64,000 nt of DNA from Cytophagaceae bacterium (GTDB lineage Bacteria > Bacteroidota > Bacteroidia > Cytophagales > UBA9547), in the NCBI GenBank assembly GCA_027488865.1, contig JAIYAU010000020.1, positions 17,975 to 81,974 of the forward strand. Direction: 5' to 3'. Within the stretch, counting starts at the first letter, position 1. The number at the start of each line of letters is the position of its first letter. Position numbers and translations under genes: made by a program. The notes under the pieces were generated by a model that saw only the letters and a list, made by a program, of their open reading frames with translations, was not told where the DNA came from and did no database searches. Positions 47,865 through 57,461 of this stretch are shown piece by piece.

Positions 47865-50507
47865 ATGCCTTTTTTAAGACTTTTAACAATTGTATTTTTT
47901 TGCGTGTCTTACAGTGTTTCTGCAAGAGTGAGCGATGTTCATGTCGAGCATTTAGCAAACAAGGCATTTAACAACAAAAAATATTACGAAGCTCTAGAAC
48001 ACTATTCCCATTTAGATAGCATCCATCCTGAAATAATGAAATATAATGCTCGCTTGGGAATTTGTTACTATTATGCCGACTATCCTGATAGAGCATTACA
48101 TTTTCTTAAAATAGCACATGAAGCCAAATATCATCAGGACAATATAACTTATTACCTTGCACGCGCTTATCACCTAAATCATCAATTTGATGAGGCCATT
48201 AGTTTTTATCAAAAAGCTAAAATAGAGACCCATAACAAGGAGAAGATTAGTAATATAGAGCGCTTTATACAAAACTGTAATTTTGGAAAGCTTGCCATAA
48301 AATCACCTTCAGAAGTGACTATAGAGAATATGGGAATATCTATCAACAGCATATTTGATGAATACGCGCCCAATATTTCCATTGACGAATCGACCATTAT
48401 TTTCACCTCCAAGCGTGCAGGATCAACAGGAAACTTTACTACAGACGATGGAGACTTTTTTGAAGATATTCTAGTGTCTCACAGAGTGAATAATCAATGG
48501 ACCGAACCTGTTTCTTTAGGTAATCATATTAATACCACTGTAAATGACGCAAATATAAACTTATCATTTGATGGTGGTAAATTGTTTATTTTTAAAAACG
48601 ACAGCCTCACAGGCAATGGCGATATTTACTTGAGTCATTTTATACAACAAGATTGGACAAAGCCGACTAAATTGGATACCTCTATAAATTCTATGTATAG
48701 AGAAACAAGTGCATGTTTTTCGCCAAAAGAAGATTTCATATTATTCACAAGTGATAGACCCGGTGGTTTTGGTGGTATGGACATCTATTATTCCATTAAA
48801 GATAACGATGGAAAATGGAGTAAAGCAATAAATGTGGGTAGCGCCATTAACACTTCTTATGATGAAGAAGCGCCATTTTTACATGCAGATGGCCGAACTT
48901 TGTATTTTAGTTCTGAAGGTCACGATTGTATTGGCGGTTTTGATGTATTTACAAGTACCATTGACGTTAATCTCAAACAATTTAGCCAAGCTAAAAATTT
49001 AGGTTTTCCCATAAACACAGCGGAAGATGAGCTTTCATTTGTATGGTCGGCGGATGGATCAAGGGGGTATTTTGCCACCTTTAGGCCCGATTCATATGGA
49101 GAAAGAGATTTGTATGTGATAAATCGTAAAAACATCAAAATGGCCCTCATTGTGATGAATGGTAGAGTAACTGGAAAAAACAATGCAATTATTCCTTCAC
49201 AAATAATAATAGTAGATAACAAAACTGGAAAACAAATTGCCTATTATGATTCTACCAAGTTTATGGGTGATTATACTGTAACCTTAGAGCCTGGTCATAA
49301 CTATGGGGTATTTATAGAAGCGAAGGACTATTTAACCTATTCTGAGAATATCAACATCCCGATAAATGAATTTTACGAATTTAAAAGAGATGTGCAATTA
49401 GTCCCTATTGACAAAGGAGGAATTATTGTACTAAATAATACATTTTTTAAAAAAGGAGAAAGTAAACTCCAGACAGAATCAATCCCTGAATTGGATCGAT
49501 ATCTTAAGTTGATAAAAACTCAAAAAAATATTGTAATTGAAATTGCCGGACATGCATTTGATTTTGGGGATGACCACCAAGCAAATTATGAATTATCTCA
49601 AAAAAGGGCTGAGGAAGTTGTTAAATATTTAGTAGCTAGAGGAGCAAGTCAGAAAAATTTAAAAGCCATGGGATATGGAGATTTATTACATACTAGTTCC
49701 AAAATATCTAGAACTGAGCTTATTATCCTTCAAAAATTGGCTAAAAATGAAAAGCCAGGTAATTCCAAAGGCTATTATAACGAAAAAGGACTTATTACTG
49801 CAAACAAAGAAATCGCTGATAGAAATAATTATTTAAAAGAAAATGAGAAAGATTTTTTCAAGGCCGAAGCTAGTACCAAAATAAAATCAAAAAACTACAT
49901 TGCGCCTACTGCACACAGCGTGAAAGGTAAAGTTAATAAAACTGGGAAATCAAATATAACCATTTATGACCAAGATGGGCATAAGGTAGGTGAAACTACA
50001 ACTGATGAAGATGGACATTATGCTACCACCTTTGATAAAGTTGGTCAAAAGAAATACATGATTACAACCAACCAACAGGAGCATCATGCAAGTAAAATGA
50101 TAGATCCGATGGATACCGTTGATTTTCTTCATTTAACACCCATTAAATTAGAAAAGGGGCATAAAATCATTCTTCATCATGTATATTTTGAGTTTAATAG
50201 TGCTTCGATTAGCCCTAATTCATTTAAAGAACTGAATAGAATTTTGATAATGATGCGTCAGTACCCCAATGTAAAAATCGAGATAGGTGGGCATACAGAT
50301 GCTATAGGAACGCTTGTTTATAATAAAAAATTATCTTTGATACGAGCGGAAGCGGTAAAAAATTATTTGATGCTTAAAGGAATTGCAGCAGAACGACTTT
50401 TAACTGTAGGATATGGAAAAGAACATCCACTAGCAAGTAATGACGATGAGCAAGAAGGTCGTGAACTTAACCGTAGAACTGAAATAAAGATATTGGAATT
50501 TTATTAA
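47865..50507 (+). CDS. Envelope protein: TPR, PD40, beta-domains and two OmpA-type domains
   Basis: 880 residues from the ATG at 47865, which gives the signal peptide MPFLRLLTIVFFCVSYSVSA. TPR repeats span about 25-150 (NNKKYYEALEHY, YLARAYHLNHQFDEAISFY). PD40 propeller repeats span about 155-430 (YAPNISIDESTIIFTS, APFLHADGRTLYFSS). A regulatory beta-domain near 440-520 is followed by OmpA-like domain 1 (about 515-620), a small beta-domain at about 683-760 (VKGKVNKTGKSNITIYD) and a complete OmpA domain 2 (about 765-880, IGGHTDAIG, NRRTEI). Domain 1 lacks the closing NRR segment. TPR-PD40-OmpA proteins include type IX secretion component PorE, but a double OmpA is unusual. Confidence 0.8.
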   Translation: MPFLRLLTIVFFCVSYSVSARVSDVHVEHLANKAFNNKKYYEALEHYSHLDSIHPEIMKYNARLGICYYYADYPDRALHFLKIAHEAKYHQDNITYYLARAYHLNHQFDEAISFYQKAKIETHNKEKISNIERFIQNCNFGKLAIKSPSEVTIENMGISINSIFDEYAPNISIDESTIIFTSKRAGSTGNFTTDDGDFFEDILVSHRVNNQWTEPVSLGNHINTTVNDANINLSFDGGKLFIFKNDSLTGNGDIYLSHFIQQDWTKPTKLDTSINSMYRETSACFSPKEDFILFTSDRPGGFGGMDIYYSIKDNDGKWSKAINVGSAINTSYDEEAPFLHADGRTLYFSSEGHDCIGGFDVFTSTIDVNLKQFSQAKNLGFPINTAEDELSFVWSADGSRGYFATFRPDSYGERDLYVINRKNIKMALIVMNGRVTGKNNAIIPSQIIIVDNKTGKQIAYYDSTKFMGDYTVTLEPGHNYGVFIEAKDYLTYSENINIPINEFYEFKRDVQLVPIDKGGIIVLNNTFFKKGESKLQTESIPELDRYLKLIKTQKNIVIEIAGHAFDFGDDHQANYELSQKRAEEVVKYLVARGASQKNLKAMGYGDLLHTSSKISRTELIILQKLAKNEKPGNSKGYYNEKGLITANKEIADRNNYLKENEKDFFKAEASTKIKSKNYIAPTAHSVKGKVNKTGKSNITIYDQDGHKVGETTTDEDGHYATTFDKVGQKKYMITTNQQEHHASKMIDPMDTVDFLHLTPIKLEKGHKIILHHVYFEFNSASISPNSFKELNRILIMMRQYPNVKIEIGGHTDAIGTLVYNKKLSLIRAEAVKNYLMLKGIAAERLLTVGYGKEHPLASNDDEQEGRELNRRTEIKILEFY

Positions 50508-50541
50508 GATTGATTCACCCTTAAGTATTTTAAACGCACAA

Positions 50542-50575
50542 AAAAAAGCCCAAATCTTTCGAAATGGGCTTTTTT
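50542..50575. terminator. Bidirectional terminator between the OmpA gene and rplI
   Basis: Perfect 11-bp stem AAAAAAGCCCA/TGGGCTTTTTT (50542-50552 with 50565-50575). A- and T-runs on both sides let it work for both convergent transcripts. Confidence 0.88.
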
Positions 50576-50589
50576 ATGAGTGGAGTTGA

Positions 50590-51033
50590 CTACTCTCCTA
50601 CTACTTTAATTTTAACAGTGTGTTTTACTTCTTTATGAAGATCAAGATATGCGGTGTATTCACCTACTTCTTTGATATCTTCTTTAAAAGTGATTTTCTT
50701 TCTGTCAATAATAAAACCTTTTGCTTTTAAGGCATCAGAAACTTGAAGAGAAGTGATCGCACCAAAAATACGACCAGTTTCACCCACTTTTGTGGTAATT
50801 TCTAGTACCAGATCACCAATTTTAGCAGCAATATTCTCTGCTTCGGTTTTGATTTTTTCAGCCTTGTGTGCAGCTTGCTTCAAGTTTTCAGCTACTACTT
50901 TTCTAGCAGAATCGGTAGCCAATACGGCAAATTTATTAGGGATAAGAAAATTTCTTCCATATCCGTTTCTTACCTTTACTACATCATTTTTGTAGCCTAG
51001 GCCTTTTACGTCTTCTTTAAGGATTACTTCCAT
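50590..51033 (-). CDS. rplI: 50S ribosomal protein L9
   Basis: 147 residues. The N-terminal signature VILKEDVKGLGYKNDVVKVR and GYGRNFLIPNKFA is followed by a long connecting helix and the C-terminal domain. It binds 23S rRNA at the base of the L1 stalk. Last of rpsF-rpsR-rplI, 9 bases after rpsR. Confidence 0.98.
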   Translation of the reverse strand: MEVILKEDVKGLGYKNDVVKVRNGYGRNFLIPNKFAVLATDSARKVVAENLKQAAHKAEKIKTEAENIAAKIGDLVLEITTKVGETGRIFGAITSLQVSDALKAKGFIIDRKKITFKEDIKEVGEYTAYLDLHKEVKHTVKIKVVGE

Positions 51034-51042
51034 GATTTCTTC

Positions 51043-51300
51043 TTATTTTAATTGATCCGCTAAATAAGGCATTAAAGATAAATGTCTTGCTCTTTTTACA
51101 GCTTGAGCTACACGATTTTGAAACTTCCAGCTAGTACCTGTAAGGCGACGTGGAAGAATTTTTCCTTGTTCATTTACAAACTTCAACAAAAAGTTAGCGT
51201 CCTTATAATCAATATACTTGATGCCACTTTTCTTGAAACGGCAGTATTTTTTTCTGTTTTCCTGTTGTTTAGAAACCACAGGCTCGTTTACTAGTGTCAT
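51043..51300 (-). CDS. rpsR: 30S ribosomal protein S18
   Basis: 85 residues. The core CRFKKSGIKYIDYKDANFLL and RILPRRLTGTS-type (KILPRRLTGTS) segment are typical. It pairs with S6 on the small subunit platform. The gene sits between rpsF (2 bases) and rplI (9 bases). Confidence 0.98.
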   Translation of the reverse strand: MTLVNEPVVSKQQENRKKYCRFKKSGIKYIDYKDANFLLKFVNEQGKILPRRLTGTSWKFQNRVAQAVKRARHLSLMPYLADQLK

Positions 51301-51302
51301 GA

Positions 51303-51689
51303 TTATTCAGCCTCCTTTACAGTTTTTTTGAATGATTTTGTCTCTGAAGATTCTCTTTTAGGAAAACCTTTTCTTCTTTTTTCAGCGTATTCTAGTGCAT
51401 ATTTGTCTAATGACACTGTAAGAAAACGCATAACTTTTTCGTCCCTTCTATATTCTGTCTCTAATACATTGATTACGGATGGCGCAGCTTTAAATTCAAT
51501 AAGGTTATAAAAACCTGTCGTTTTGTTGTCGATAAGGTAAGCTAATTTTTTTAAGCCCCAATTTTCCTCATGCACAATTTGTGCATTTTGTTTAATCAAC
51601 ACATCTTTGAATTTTTCTACGGCATCCTTCATCTGAGCTTCAGACAAAACGGGAGTAAGTATGAATACCGTCTCGTAACTTTTTAACAT
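51303..51689 (-). CDS. rpsF: 30S ribosomal protein S6
   Basis: 128 residues. The ferredoxin-like fold pattern [35 protein letters not shown] and [16 protein letters not shown] is intact. The charged tail ([14 protein letters not shown]) is longer than in minimal forms. Heads rpsF-rpsR-rplI behind a consensus promoter. No ssb or priB gene lies between rpsF and rpsR. Confidence 0.98.
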   Translation of the reverse strand: MLKSYETVFILTPVLSEAQMKDAVEKFKDVLIKQNAQIVHEENWGLKKLAYLIDNKTTGFYNLIEFKAAPSVINVLETEYRRDEKVMRFLTVSLDKYALEYAEKRRKGFPKRESSETKSFKKTVKEAE

Positions 51690-51717
51690 TTTAATGAAAG
51701 TGTTTAAAATTGAGGCG

Positions 51718-51747
51718 CAAAGGTATGGATAATTATTTGATAAACAA
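51718..51747 (-). promoter_or_regulatory. Promoter of the rpsF-rpsR-rplI operon
   Basis: On the minus strand: TTG (51747-51745), exactly 19 bases, TACCTTTG (51725-51718), a complete Bacteroidota -33/-7 match 29 bases before the rpsF start. Confidence 0.7.
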
Positions 51748-51813
51748 TAATAGAATCAAGAAAAATGCACCAAGCCTTGGAGTAATAGTGCATTTTTCGA
51801 ATTTAATTAAAAT

Positions 51814-54369
51814 CTAATGGGTGATAATGCTCGTTTTACTACCTCTTCCATTGATATCAAATGCTTTCATCTTTATGATTCCTTTGTTTGTAAGCGGTGT
51901 TGTATATAATTTACTAGCAGCAGTAGGCCCACTTCCATCTGTTGTATATCTTAAGCTTAAACCTGGAAATTGAATATTGGCCAGCACTTTACCATCTTCC
52001 ACTTTAAGCCCTGGTAAAGGAATCCTATACTTAACACCTATGTAACTATCTATTCTAGGTAGTTCATTTTTGCCCAATTGATTTAAAAAATACTGCCATG
52101 AATCTTGATACAAAGATTGACTTTTTTGGTCATCCTTTTCGGTTGCCCAATGTGGTTCTTCAGCCCACGCTCTTTCTGCCAAACCAATCATTTTTGGCAG
52201 GGCCAAATAGAACATAAGATCTGCTCCCTTAATATTTTCACTCCATAGTTGGCCTTGTATTCCAAGAACATTCTTTTTGCCGAAATCTGTAAGTCTTTCT
52301 TTGCCCACAAATATATTTTTGTTGATAGAATTGCCAAAAAAGTCCTCTTTGGCAGTTTTATAATAGTCAAAAGGATTGAAGCTAAATGGTTTGTCTACAT
52401 CGGTAAAACCACCCCAATAATACCCAGGTTCTTCAGGAGATTTGTTATAAGCAAGGTCAAAATACAAGTTTGTAACATTACACATAACAACCTTATAACC
52501 GTTATTGGCTAGTTTGTAGGTCATATCTTCAGCTCCCCAACCCCAAACGTTGTTCCAAACATAAGGTACAAACCCTTGATCTGATAAGTAACCATTTACA
52601 ATGTAAGTGGTGTTACCATCAACTTTAGTTTTTCTTAACGCTATTTCTTCCCAGCCAGCGGTTTTAAGGTTGTATTTTCTTAGAATTGCGCTTATGTTGT
52701 TTAAATAATATTCGTGTAAATCTTCAACAGACTTGGTGGTAGAGCTAGTTTTGAAAAGCTCCTTACACAATGGTGATTTTTCCCATACGCCTGCAGGTAC
52801 CTCGTCACCACCTGTGTGCACGGTTGTTAATGGAGCTTTAGCTTCTTTGTACATTTCAATAATATCTGCAACAACCATCTCAAAAAACAGGTAAACAGAA
52901 GGCTGACAAACACATATCACATTATCTTTCCACATTTGAACGGACATATAAACAGATGAATCTTTGGGATCTTCAAGTACATATTTTTTTGCGGCTTCTA
53001 TCTTTCCTAGTTTTATAAGTCTTTCGGTTCTCACTTTCATAGCAACAATTGCCGCTCTAGAATGGCCTGGAAAATCAATTTCTGGAATAACCTCAATGTG
53101 TCTAGCAGTAGCATATTTTAATATTTCTATAAAGTCTTTTCTAGAATAAAAGCCAGTTCCATTAGACCCTTCGATAGCTGGCCCTGAACCAAACGATGGT
53201 ACTAGATTCATTTTTTCATCTAAAGTGTGTCCTCTTTTTCCTCCAATTTCAGCAAGTTCAGGAAGAGAAGGTATCTCGAGTCTCCAGCCTTCATCATCAG
53301 TGATGTGAAAATGAAATTTATTCAGTTTATAATAGCCCATTAACTCCAAAAGCTGCAATACAGCCTCTTTATTTACAAAATTTCTACCAACATCAAGATG
53401 AAGTCCTCGATAAGAAAATCGTGGTGCATCTGTAATTTCCAATGCATCAAGTATAATTTTATCAACTGGTTTCTTCCATACTGCCACTGGTAAAAGTGCC
53501 TTAAGTGATTGAATACCATAAAAAACACCTGGCTTAGAGTTAGCTTTGATTTCGATACCTGCGTCTCCAATCACCCTCAGGCTATATGCTTCATTTTGTG
53601 ATGCTTTTTTATCTAATATCAAGCGAATTATGTTCTTTGCATTGGCTTCTTTAGAAATAACGGGTTTAGATTTAAAAATTTTAACCCATGCCGCAGATAA
53701 CTGTTCGAACTCACCCGCTAATTCTGGTGAATAATACACCTTAGTTTCTTTGGTCAAAATAAATTTGCCCTCTTTAGTAAGCAATGAGGCTGGGGTAGGA
53801 ATAATTTTACCCAATTTATCCGAAGGAATATCTTTAATTTCTTTATTATTTTCAAAAATGCTGGATGGAGTAACCATTCCAATGGCATCTTCACTACCTC
53901 TCTTAAATTGTTTTTCAGTTAAAAATGGTTTTAAAATCAGTTGGTTAAGAGCCTTTGGAGTAGGGTCATTTTCAAATGTGAAATAAAGTCCCGCTGGGGC
54001 ATCAGAGTAGTTAATAGCCCAAAAAGAAGAAATCACTTGAATCTTAAGAGAATCACCAGGTTTAATGCCAGCAAATTGGGCGGTTGGTGTCATTTTAAAA
54101 AAATCTCCATTGATGTGATTTATTTCTACCCCACCTGTTGCCGAAATTACTGTTCGACCATAATTGTAATACAATACCCAGCCAGTTTTAGGAAATTCGA
54201 CTTTAGTTTTATTAACGATAGTAAATTCTGATAGAAATTTCTTTTCATTTTGGTAATTATTTTCTAAGACCTCCCAAGAGATTTTTAGTGAAGAAATGTC
54301 AAATGATTTTTCAGCAAAGGTGTAGAATTGTACTAGACAGAATAAGGTAAGCAGCACTAATTTTTTCAT
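51814..54369 (-). CDS. Beta-N-acetylhexosaminidase, GH20
   Basis: 851 residues, signal peptide ending near YTFAEK. Order: an N-terminal carbohydrate-binding-like domain (about 30-165), a GH20b domain (about 185-315) and a catalytic barrel beginning FSYRGLHLDVGRNF. HFHITDDEGWRLE, DFPGHSRAA and the catalytic pair Asp522-Glu523 (HTGGDEVP) follow. The C-terminus (GLSLRYTTDGSGPTAAS) is the chitobiase-type Ig-like domain. It removes terminal GlcNAc/GalNAc from chitin oligomers or glycans in the periplasm. No other chitin genes are adjacent. Confidence 0.93.
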   Translation of the reverse strand: MKKLVLLTLFCLVQFYTFAEKSFDISSLKISWEVLENNYQNEKKFLSEFTIVNKTKVEFPKTGWVLYYNYGRTVISATGGVEINHINGDFFKMTPTAQFAGIKPGDSLKIQVISSFWAINYSDAPAGLYFTFENDPTPKALNQLILKPFLTEKQFKRGSEDAIGMVTPSSIFENNKEIKDIPSDKLGKIIPTPASLLTKEGKFILTKETKVYYSPELAGEFEQLSAAWVKIFKSKPVISKEANAKNIIRLILDKKASQNEAYSLRVIGDAGIEIKANSKPGVFYGIQSLKALLPVAVWKKPVDKIILDALEITDAPRFSYRGLHLDVGRNFVNKEAVLQLLELMGYYKLNKFHFHITDDEGWRLEIPSLPELAEIGGKRGHTLDEKMNLVPSFGSGPAIEGSNGTGFYSRKDFIEILKYATARHIEVIPEIDFPGHSRAAIVAMKVRTERLIKLGKIEAAKKYVLEDPKDSSVYMSVQMWKDNVICVCQPSVYLFFEMVVADIIEMYKEAKAPLTTVHTGGDEVPAGVWEKSPLCKELFKTSSTTKSVEDLHEYYLNNISAILRKYNLKTAGWEEIALRKTKVDGNTTYIVNGYLSDQGFVPYVWNNVWGWGAEDMTYKLANNGYKVVMCNVTNLYFDLAYNKSPEEPGYYWGGFTDVDKPFSFNPFDYYKTAKEDFFGNSINKNIFVGKERLTDFGKKNVLGIQGQLWSENIKGADLMFYLALPKMIGLAERAWAEEPHWATEKDDQKSQSLYQDSWQYFLNQLGKNELPRIDSYIGVKYRIPLPGLKVEDGKVLANIQFPGLSLRYTTDGSGPTAASKLYTTPLTNKGIIKMKAFDINGRGSKTSIITH

Positions 54370-54390
54370 AGAAAATTTGGTTTAATCGTG

Positions 54391-54421
54391 CAAAGTAAGG
54401 CAATGAATTTTTAACTACAAA
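54391..54421 (-). promoter_or_regulatory. Candidate promoter of the GH20 gene
   Basis: On the minus strand: TTTG (54421-54418), 19 bases, TTACTTTG (54398-54391). Seven of eight positions fit TAnnTTTG and the spacing is exact. The start is 22 bases downstream. Confidence 0.5.
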
Positions 54422-54534
54422 AAGTACCTAATAATTAATTTAACCTATCACTGAAAATGAGGTGTTTAGGTTGTAAGCCTAACAATTTTGTAATAAAAAA
54501 ATGGATTTTGATTTCTTAATTTACTTGTATCTTT

Positions 54535-54981
54535 TTAGCCTTCATATCCTTGATCGGCAATTAGATCAGATTGCATTGCAGCTGCTACTGCAAGTTGGTC
54601 ACATCGTTCATTTTCTGGATGTCCAGCGTGACCTTTAATCCAAACAAATTTTACACGATATTTTTCATAAATTAAAATAAATCTACGCCATAAATCCTCA
54701 TTCTTTTTATCCTTAAAATTGTTTCTTAACCAAGTGTACACCCAACGTTTTTCTACTGCTTCTACCACATATTTGGAATCCGAATAGATTGTGATTGGAA
54801 TGTTTGGAACTTTTATGGCTTCAAGGCCGACTATTACAGCCATTAGTTCCATTCTGTTATTTGTGGTACGAGTAAATCCAGCAGACAATTCTTTCCGATG
54901 TCCATTATAAGTAAGCACCACACCATATCCACCAGGGCCTGGATTACCCCTTGAGCTACCGTCGGTAAAAATATTAATCAT
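54535..54981 (-). CDS. rnhA: Ribonuclease HI
   Basis: 148 residues. The four metal-site acids are Asp7 (FTDGSSRGNPG), Glu45 (NRMELMA), Asp68 (YSDSKYV) and Asp128 (NERCDQLA), with His118 in GHAGHPEN. It degrades RNA in RNA-DNA hybrids. The basic-protrusion region is present. Same direction as the dioxygenase gene upstream, 28 bases away. Confidence 0.97.
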   Translation of the reverse strand: MINIFTDGSSRGNPGPGGYGVVLTYNGHRKELSAGFTRTTNNRMELMAVIVGLEAIKVPNIPITIYSDSKYVVEAVEKRWVYTWLRNNFKDKKNEDLWRRFILIYEKYRVKFVWIKGHAGHPENERCDQLAVAAAMQSDLIADQGYEG

Positions 54982-55009
54982 ATTTTATTGTATTTTATAC
55001 TTTATTAGC

Positions 55010-55531
55010 TTAAGAAACAGGCGGTTGCATGACGTGTCCACATGAAGTACATGTGCGTAAAACTGTAGAACTATAAAACGTTTTCATAACTACAGGAAGT
55101 TGCGTTACGATATCAGTTAAAGGAAAATATTCATGGTACAATTCGTTGCCACATTGCTCGCAGTACCAAAAAAAACCGTCTCTTTCTTGCTCTTTTCTAT
55201 AACGTTCAATTACTAGGCCTATGGAGTTGGCTGGTCGTTGTGGACAATGGGGTGTTTTGGGTGGTAACAAAAACATTTCACCTTGTTTTATAGAGATATC
55301 TTTAAAAATATCACCATCTTTTACTTTTACCACGATATCTCCTTCCAATTGGTAAAAAAGTTCCTCGCCTTCGTTATAATGATAGTCTTTTCTGGCATTA
55401 GGACCACCTACCACCATCACAATGAAATCTTCGTTGAGTTTATAAATTTGTTGATTGCCAACTGGAGGTTTAAGCAATGCGCGATGGTCGTCAATCCATT
55501 GCCTTAAATTGAATGGCGGTAATAAAGACAT
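55010..55531 (-). CDS. nbaC: 3-Hydroxyanthranilate 3,4-dioxygenase
   Basis: 173 residues. The iron ligands His51, Glu57 and His95 fall at the same residue numbers as in the Ralstonia enzyme (HYNEGEELFYQLEGD, PPKTPHCPQRP). The rubredoxin-like metal site of the bacterial form is present: Cys124-x-x-Cys127 and Cys161-x-x-Cys164. It opens the ring of 3-hydroxyanthranilate to give the precursor of quinolinate in the kynurenine route to NAD or tryptophan degradation. Other kynurenine genes are not in the window. The upstream TerB-like gene ends 8 bases before. Confidence 0.95.
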   Translation of the reverse strand: MSLLPPFNLRQWIDDHRALLKPPVGNQQIYKLNEDFIVMVVGGPNARKDYHYNEGEELFYQLEGDIVVKVKDGDIFKDISIKQGEMFLLPPKTPHCPQRPANSIGLVIERYRKEQERDGFFWYCEQCGNELYHEYFPLTDIVTQLPVVMKTFYSSTVLRTCTSCGHVMQPPVS

Positions 55532-55539
55532 AAATTCAG

Positions 55540-55962
55540 TTAATAATTTAAGAAAGCAGTTGCCTCTTTTCTAATCGTTTCTTTGTCGTGGCCTTCTTCA
55601 ATACCCATTGAAACCCTCCGTACTAGTGCTCCAACTACGTTTTCATGAAACCCCATTTTAGAAGCGATATTGACACAAAAATCAATCTCCTCTTCTTCAA
55701 TTTCATCATCAGCCAGCATGATACAAATTAAATCAAAAAGTTGATCAAATTTCTCATTTGGATCTTTAGGTAGTGCAATAATTTCATAAGGTTTATAGTT
55801 TTGAATAAGGTCGGAAATAATGGAAGTTCCTAGCCCTAGCTTAGAGCCAAATTTGCATAACAAACCAACCTCATTGTCGTCTAAATAACCATCTCTAAAT
55901 GCTATAGACACTAGATGCTTAAAGTAATCTGTGTTCTTGATATTTTTTTTTGAACTAAACAA
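55540..55962 (-). CDS. TerB-like small helical protein
   Basis: 140 residues, all-alpha, acidic. Two repeats of about 50 residues, each with a D/E-rich turn (RDGYLDDNEVGLL, then ADDEIEEEEIDF), resemble the TerB/TerB-like metal-binding fold. It precedes the dioxygenase by 8 bases in the same direction, but no functional link is known. No other ter genes are present, so tellurite resistance is not implied. Confidence 0.65.
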   Translation of the reverse strand: MFSSKKNIKNTDYFKHLVSIAFRDGYLDDNEVGLLCKFGSKLGLGTSIISDLIQNYKPYEIIALPKDPNEKFDQLFDLICIMLADDEIEEEEIDFCVNIASKMGFHENVVGALVRRVSMGIEEGHDKETIRKEATAFLNY

Positions 55963-56095
55963 TGTTTATATTTTTACATGAATTAAACCAATCCATCCGT
56001 ATAGAAACGATGAATAAAAACTGTTTAGTACAATGATAATAAATTTTTATCTTATTTGATAAAAAAATTACAAATTTGAGTTCAAAAATCTACCA

Positions 56096-56533
56096 ATGGA
56101 TATAAAAATAGCTACAATTGAAGACTTAGATTTAATATCCCCTCTTTTTGATGCTTATAGACAAGAATATGATCAATTAAGTGACCTAAATGCTTGTAGG
56201 GATTTTCTTAAGGAACGGTTAATTAATAATGAATTTGTGATGTTAATAGCCATAAACCATCTTGAATATGTAGGTTTCATTCAAATTTACCCTACTTACT
56301 CGTCTGTATCCTTAAAAAAATTATGGGTTTTAACAGATTTATACGTTTCACCTCCTTATAGGAAAATGGGAATTGCCAAAAGGCTTATTAATGACAGTAA
56401 AAAGTTAGCACAAGACCCTGATTCGGTGGGGATAGTTATTGAATCTAGAATAAGTAGTCATTCAGCACAACGGTTGTATGATTCAGTTGGTTTTAAAAAA
56501 GATGGAGAACATTTGTACTATTACTTAGAATAA
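56096..56533 (+). CDS. GNAT-family N-acetyltransferase
   Basis: 145 residues. The acetyl-CoA-binding motif A reads LYVSPPYRKMGIAKRLI (about 82-98), preceded by the beta-4 strand KKLWVLTDL and followed by ESRISSHSAQRLYDSVGF. The substrate is unknown. Stand-alone gene 88 bases before the hydrolase gene. Confidence 0.88.
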   Translation: MDIKIATIEDLDLISPLFDAYRQEYDQLSDLNACRDFLKERLINNEFVMLIAINHLEYVGFIQIYPTYSSVSLKKLWVLTDLYVSPPYRKMGIAKRLINDSKKLAQDPDSVGIVIESRISSHSAQRLYDSVGFKKDGEHLYYYLE

Positions 56534-56621
56534 CAATTCTGAGAATTCGATTACAATTTAAGTTATAACGTTAGCCAAAAATTACTTTGTTTCGTATAGC
56601 CAATTTATCAAACTTATTTAT

Positions 56622-57461
56622 ATGGCTAATAAAACAAAAACATATATAATCAACAGCATTATTGGTTTAATCGGGCTGTATCTTCTTTTGTTGTTATACT
56701 TTGTTGTTGCCGAAGATTCCTTTGTTTATCATCCAGATTATACTACTAGGAAAGTGGCCTCGCTTGATAGTTCTTACAGGTATAAATCCGTTTCTATTGT
56801 AACAAAAGATTCTGAAACAATTAAAGGCTGGGAAATAACAACTAGTGATTCTACCGCTCCTTGGGTACTATTTTTACATGGCAATGCCGGAAATATTAGC
56901 GATATGACACACCCAGAACGTGCAAAGTATTATAACCAATATGGCTACAATGTGCTACTGATAGACTATCGAGGGTTCGGTGAAAGTACTGGTAAGCCAT
57001 CGGAACAAGGATTGTACATTGACGCCATGGCGGCTTTTGACTATCTATCCATCACAAAAGCCATTCCTAATAAAAAAATTATTATTCATGGATGGTCTTT
57101 AGGATCTGGGGTAGCCACACATCTTGCTAGTGAAGTAGATTGTGGTGCTTTAATATTAGAAGGTGCTTTTACATCTGTACCAGCTGTGGGAGAAAGGTAT
57201 TATCCCTTTATACCAGCAAAACTAATCAGTAAAAACAGATTTGATTCTGAATCAAGAATTGACAAAATAAAATGTGGAATTCTGTTCTTACATGCCTTAG
57301 ATGATGCACAAATACCTTTTGACATGAGTGAAACCTTATATTCTAAAGCCATTGAACCAAAAGCTTTTGTAAAACTTAAAGGTGGCCATATCGAAGCCTA
57401 TAAACAAAGTAAAGAGCTCATGTATGAGGCCATTGACATGTTTGTAAATAATCGTAAATAA
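56622..57461 (+). CDS. Membrane-anchored alpha/beta hydrolase
   Basis: 279 residues with one N-terminal membrane helix (IIGLIGLYLLLLLYFVV). The catalytic triad can be placed: Ser159 in HGWSLGSG, Asp227 or Asp228 in LHALDDAQIPF, and His256 in KGGHIEAY. LFLHGNAGNISD carries the oxyanion HG motif. Layout and FVYHPDY start resemble ABHD13/YqkD-type peptidase S9/S15-like hydrolases. Substrate unknown. Confidence 0.88.
   Translation: MANKTKTYIINSIIGLIGLYLLLLLYFVVAEDSFVYHPDYTTRKVASLDSSYRYKSVSIVTKDSETIKGWEITTSDSTAPWVLFLHGNAGNISDMTHPERAKYYNQYGYNVLLIDYRGFGESTGKPSEQGLYIDAMAAFDYLSITKAIPNKKIIIHGWSLGSGVATHLASEVDCGALILEGAFTSVPAVGERYYPFIPAKLISKNRFDSESRIDKIKCGILFLHALDDAQIPFDMSETLYSKAIEPKAFVKLKGGHIEAYKQSKELMYEAIDMFVNNRK

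Noticed and set aside
55540..55962. Tellurite-resistance locus
   Set aside because: Only a TerB-like fold is present; no other ter genes accompany it.
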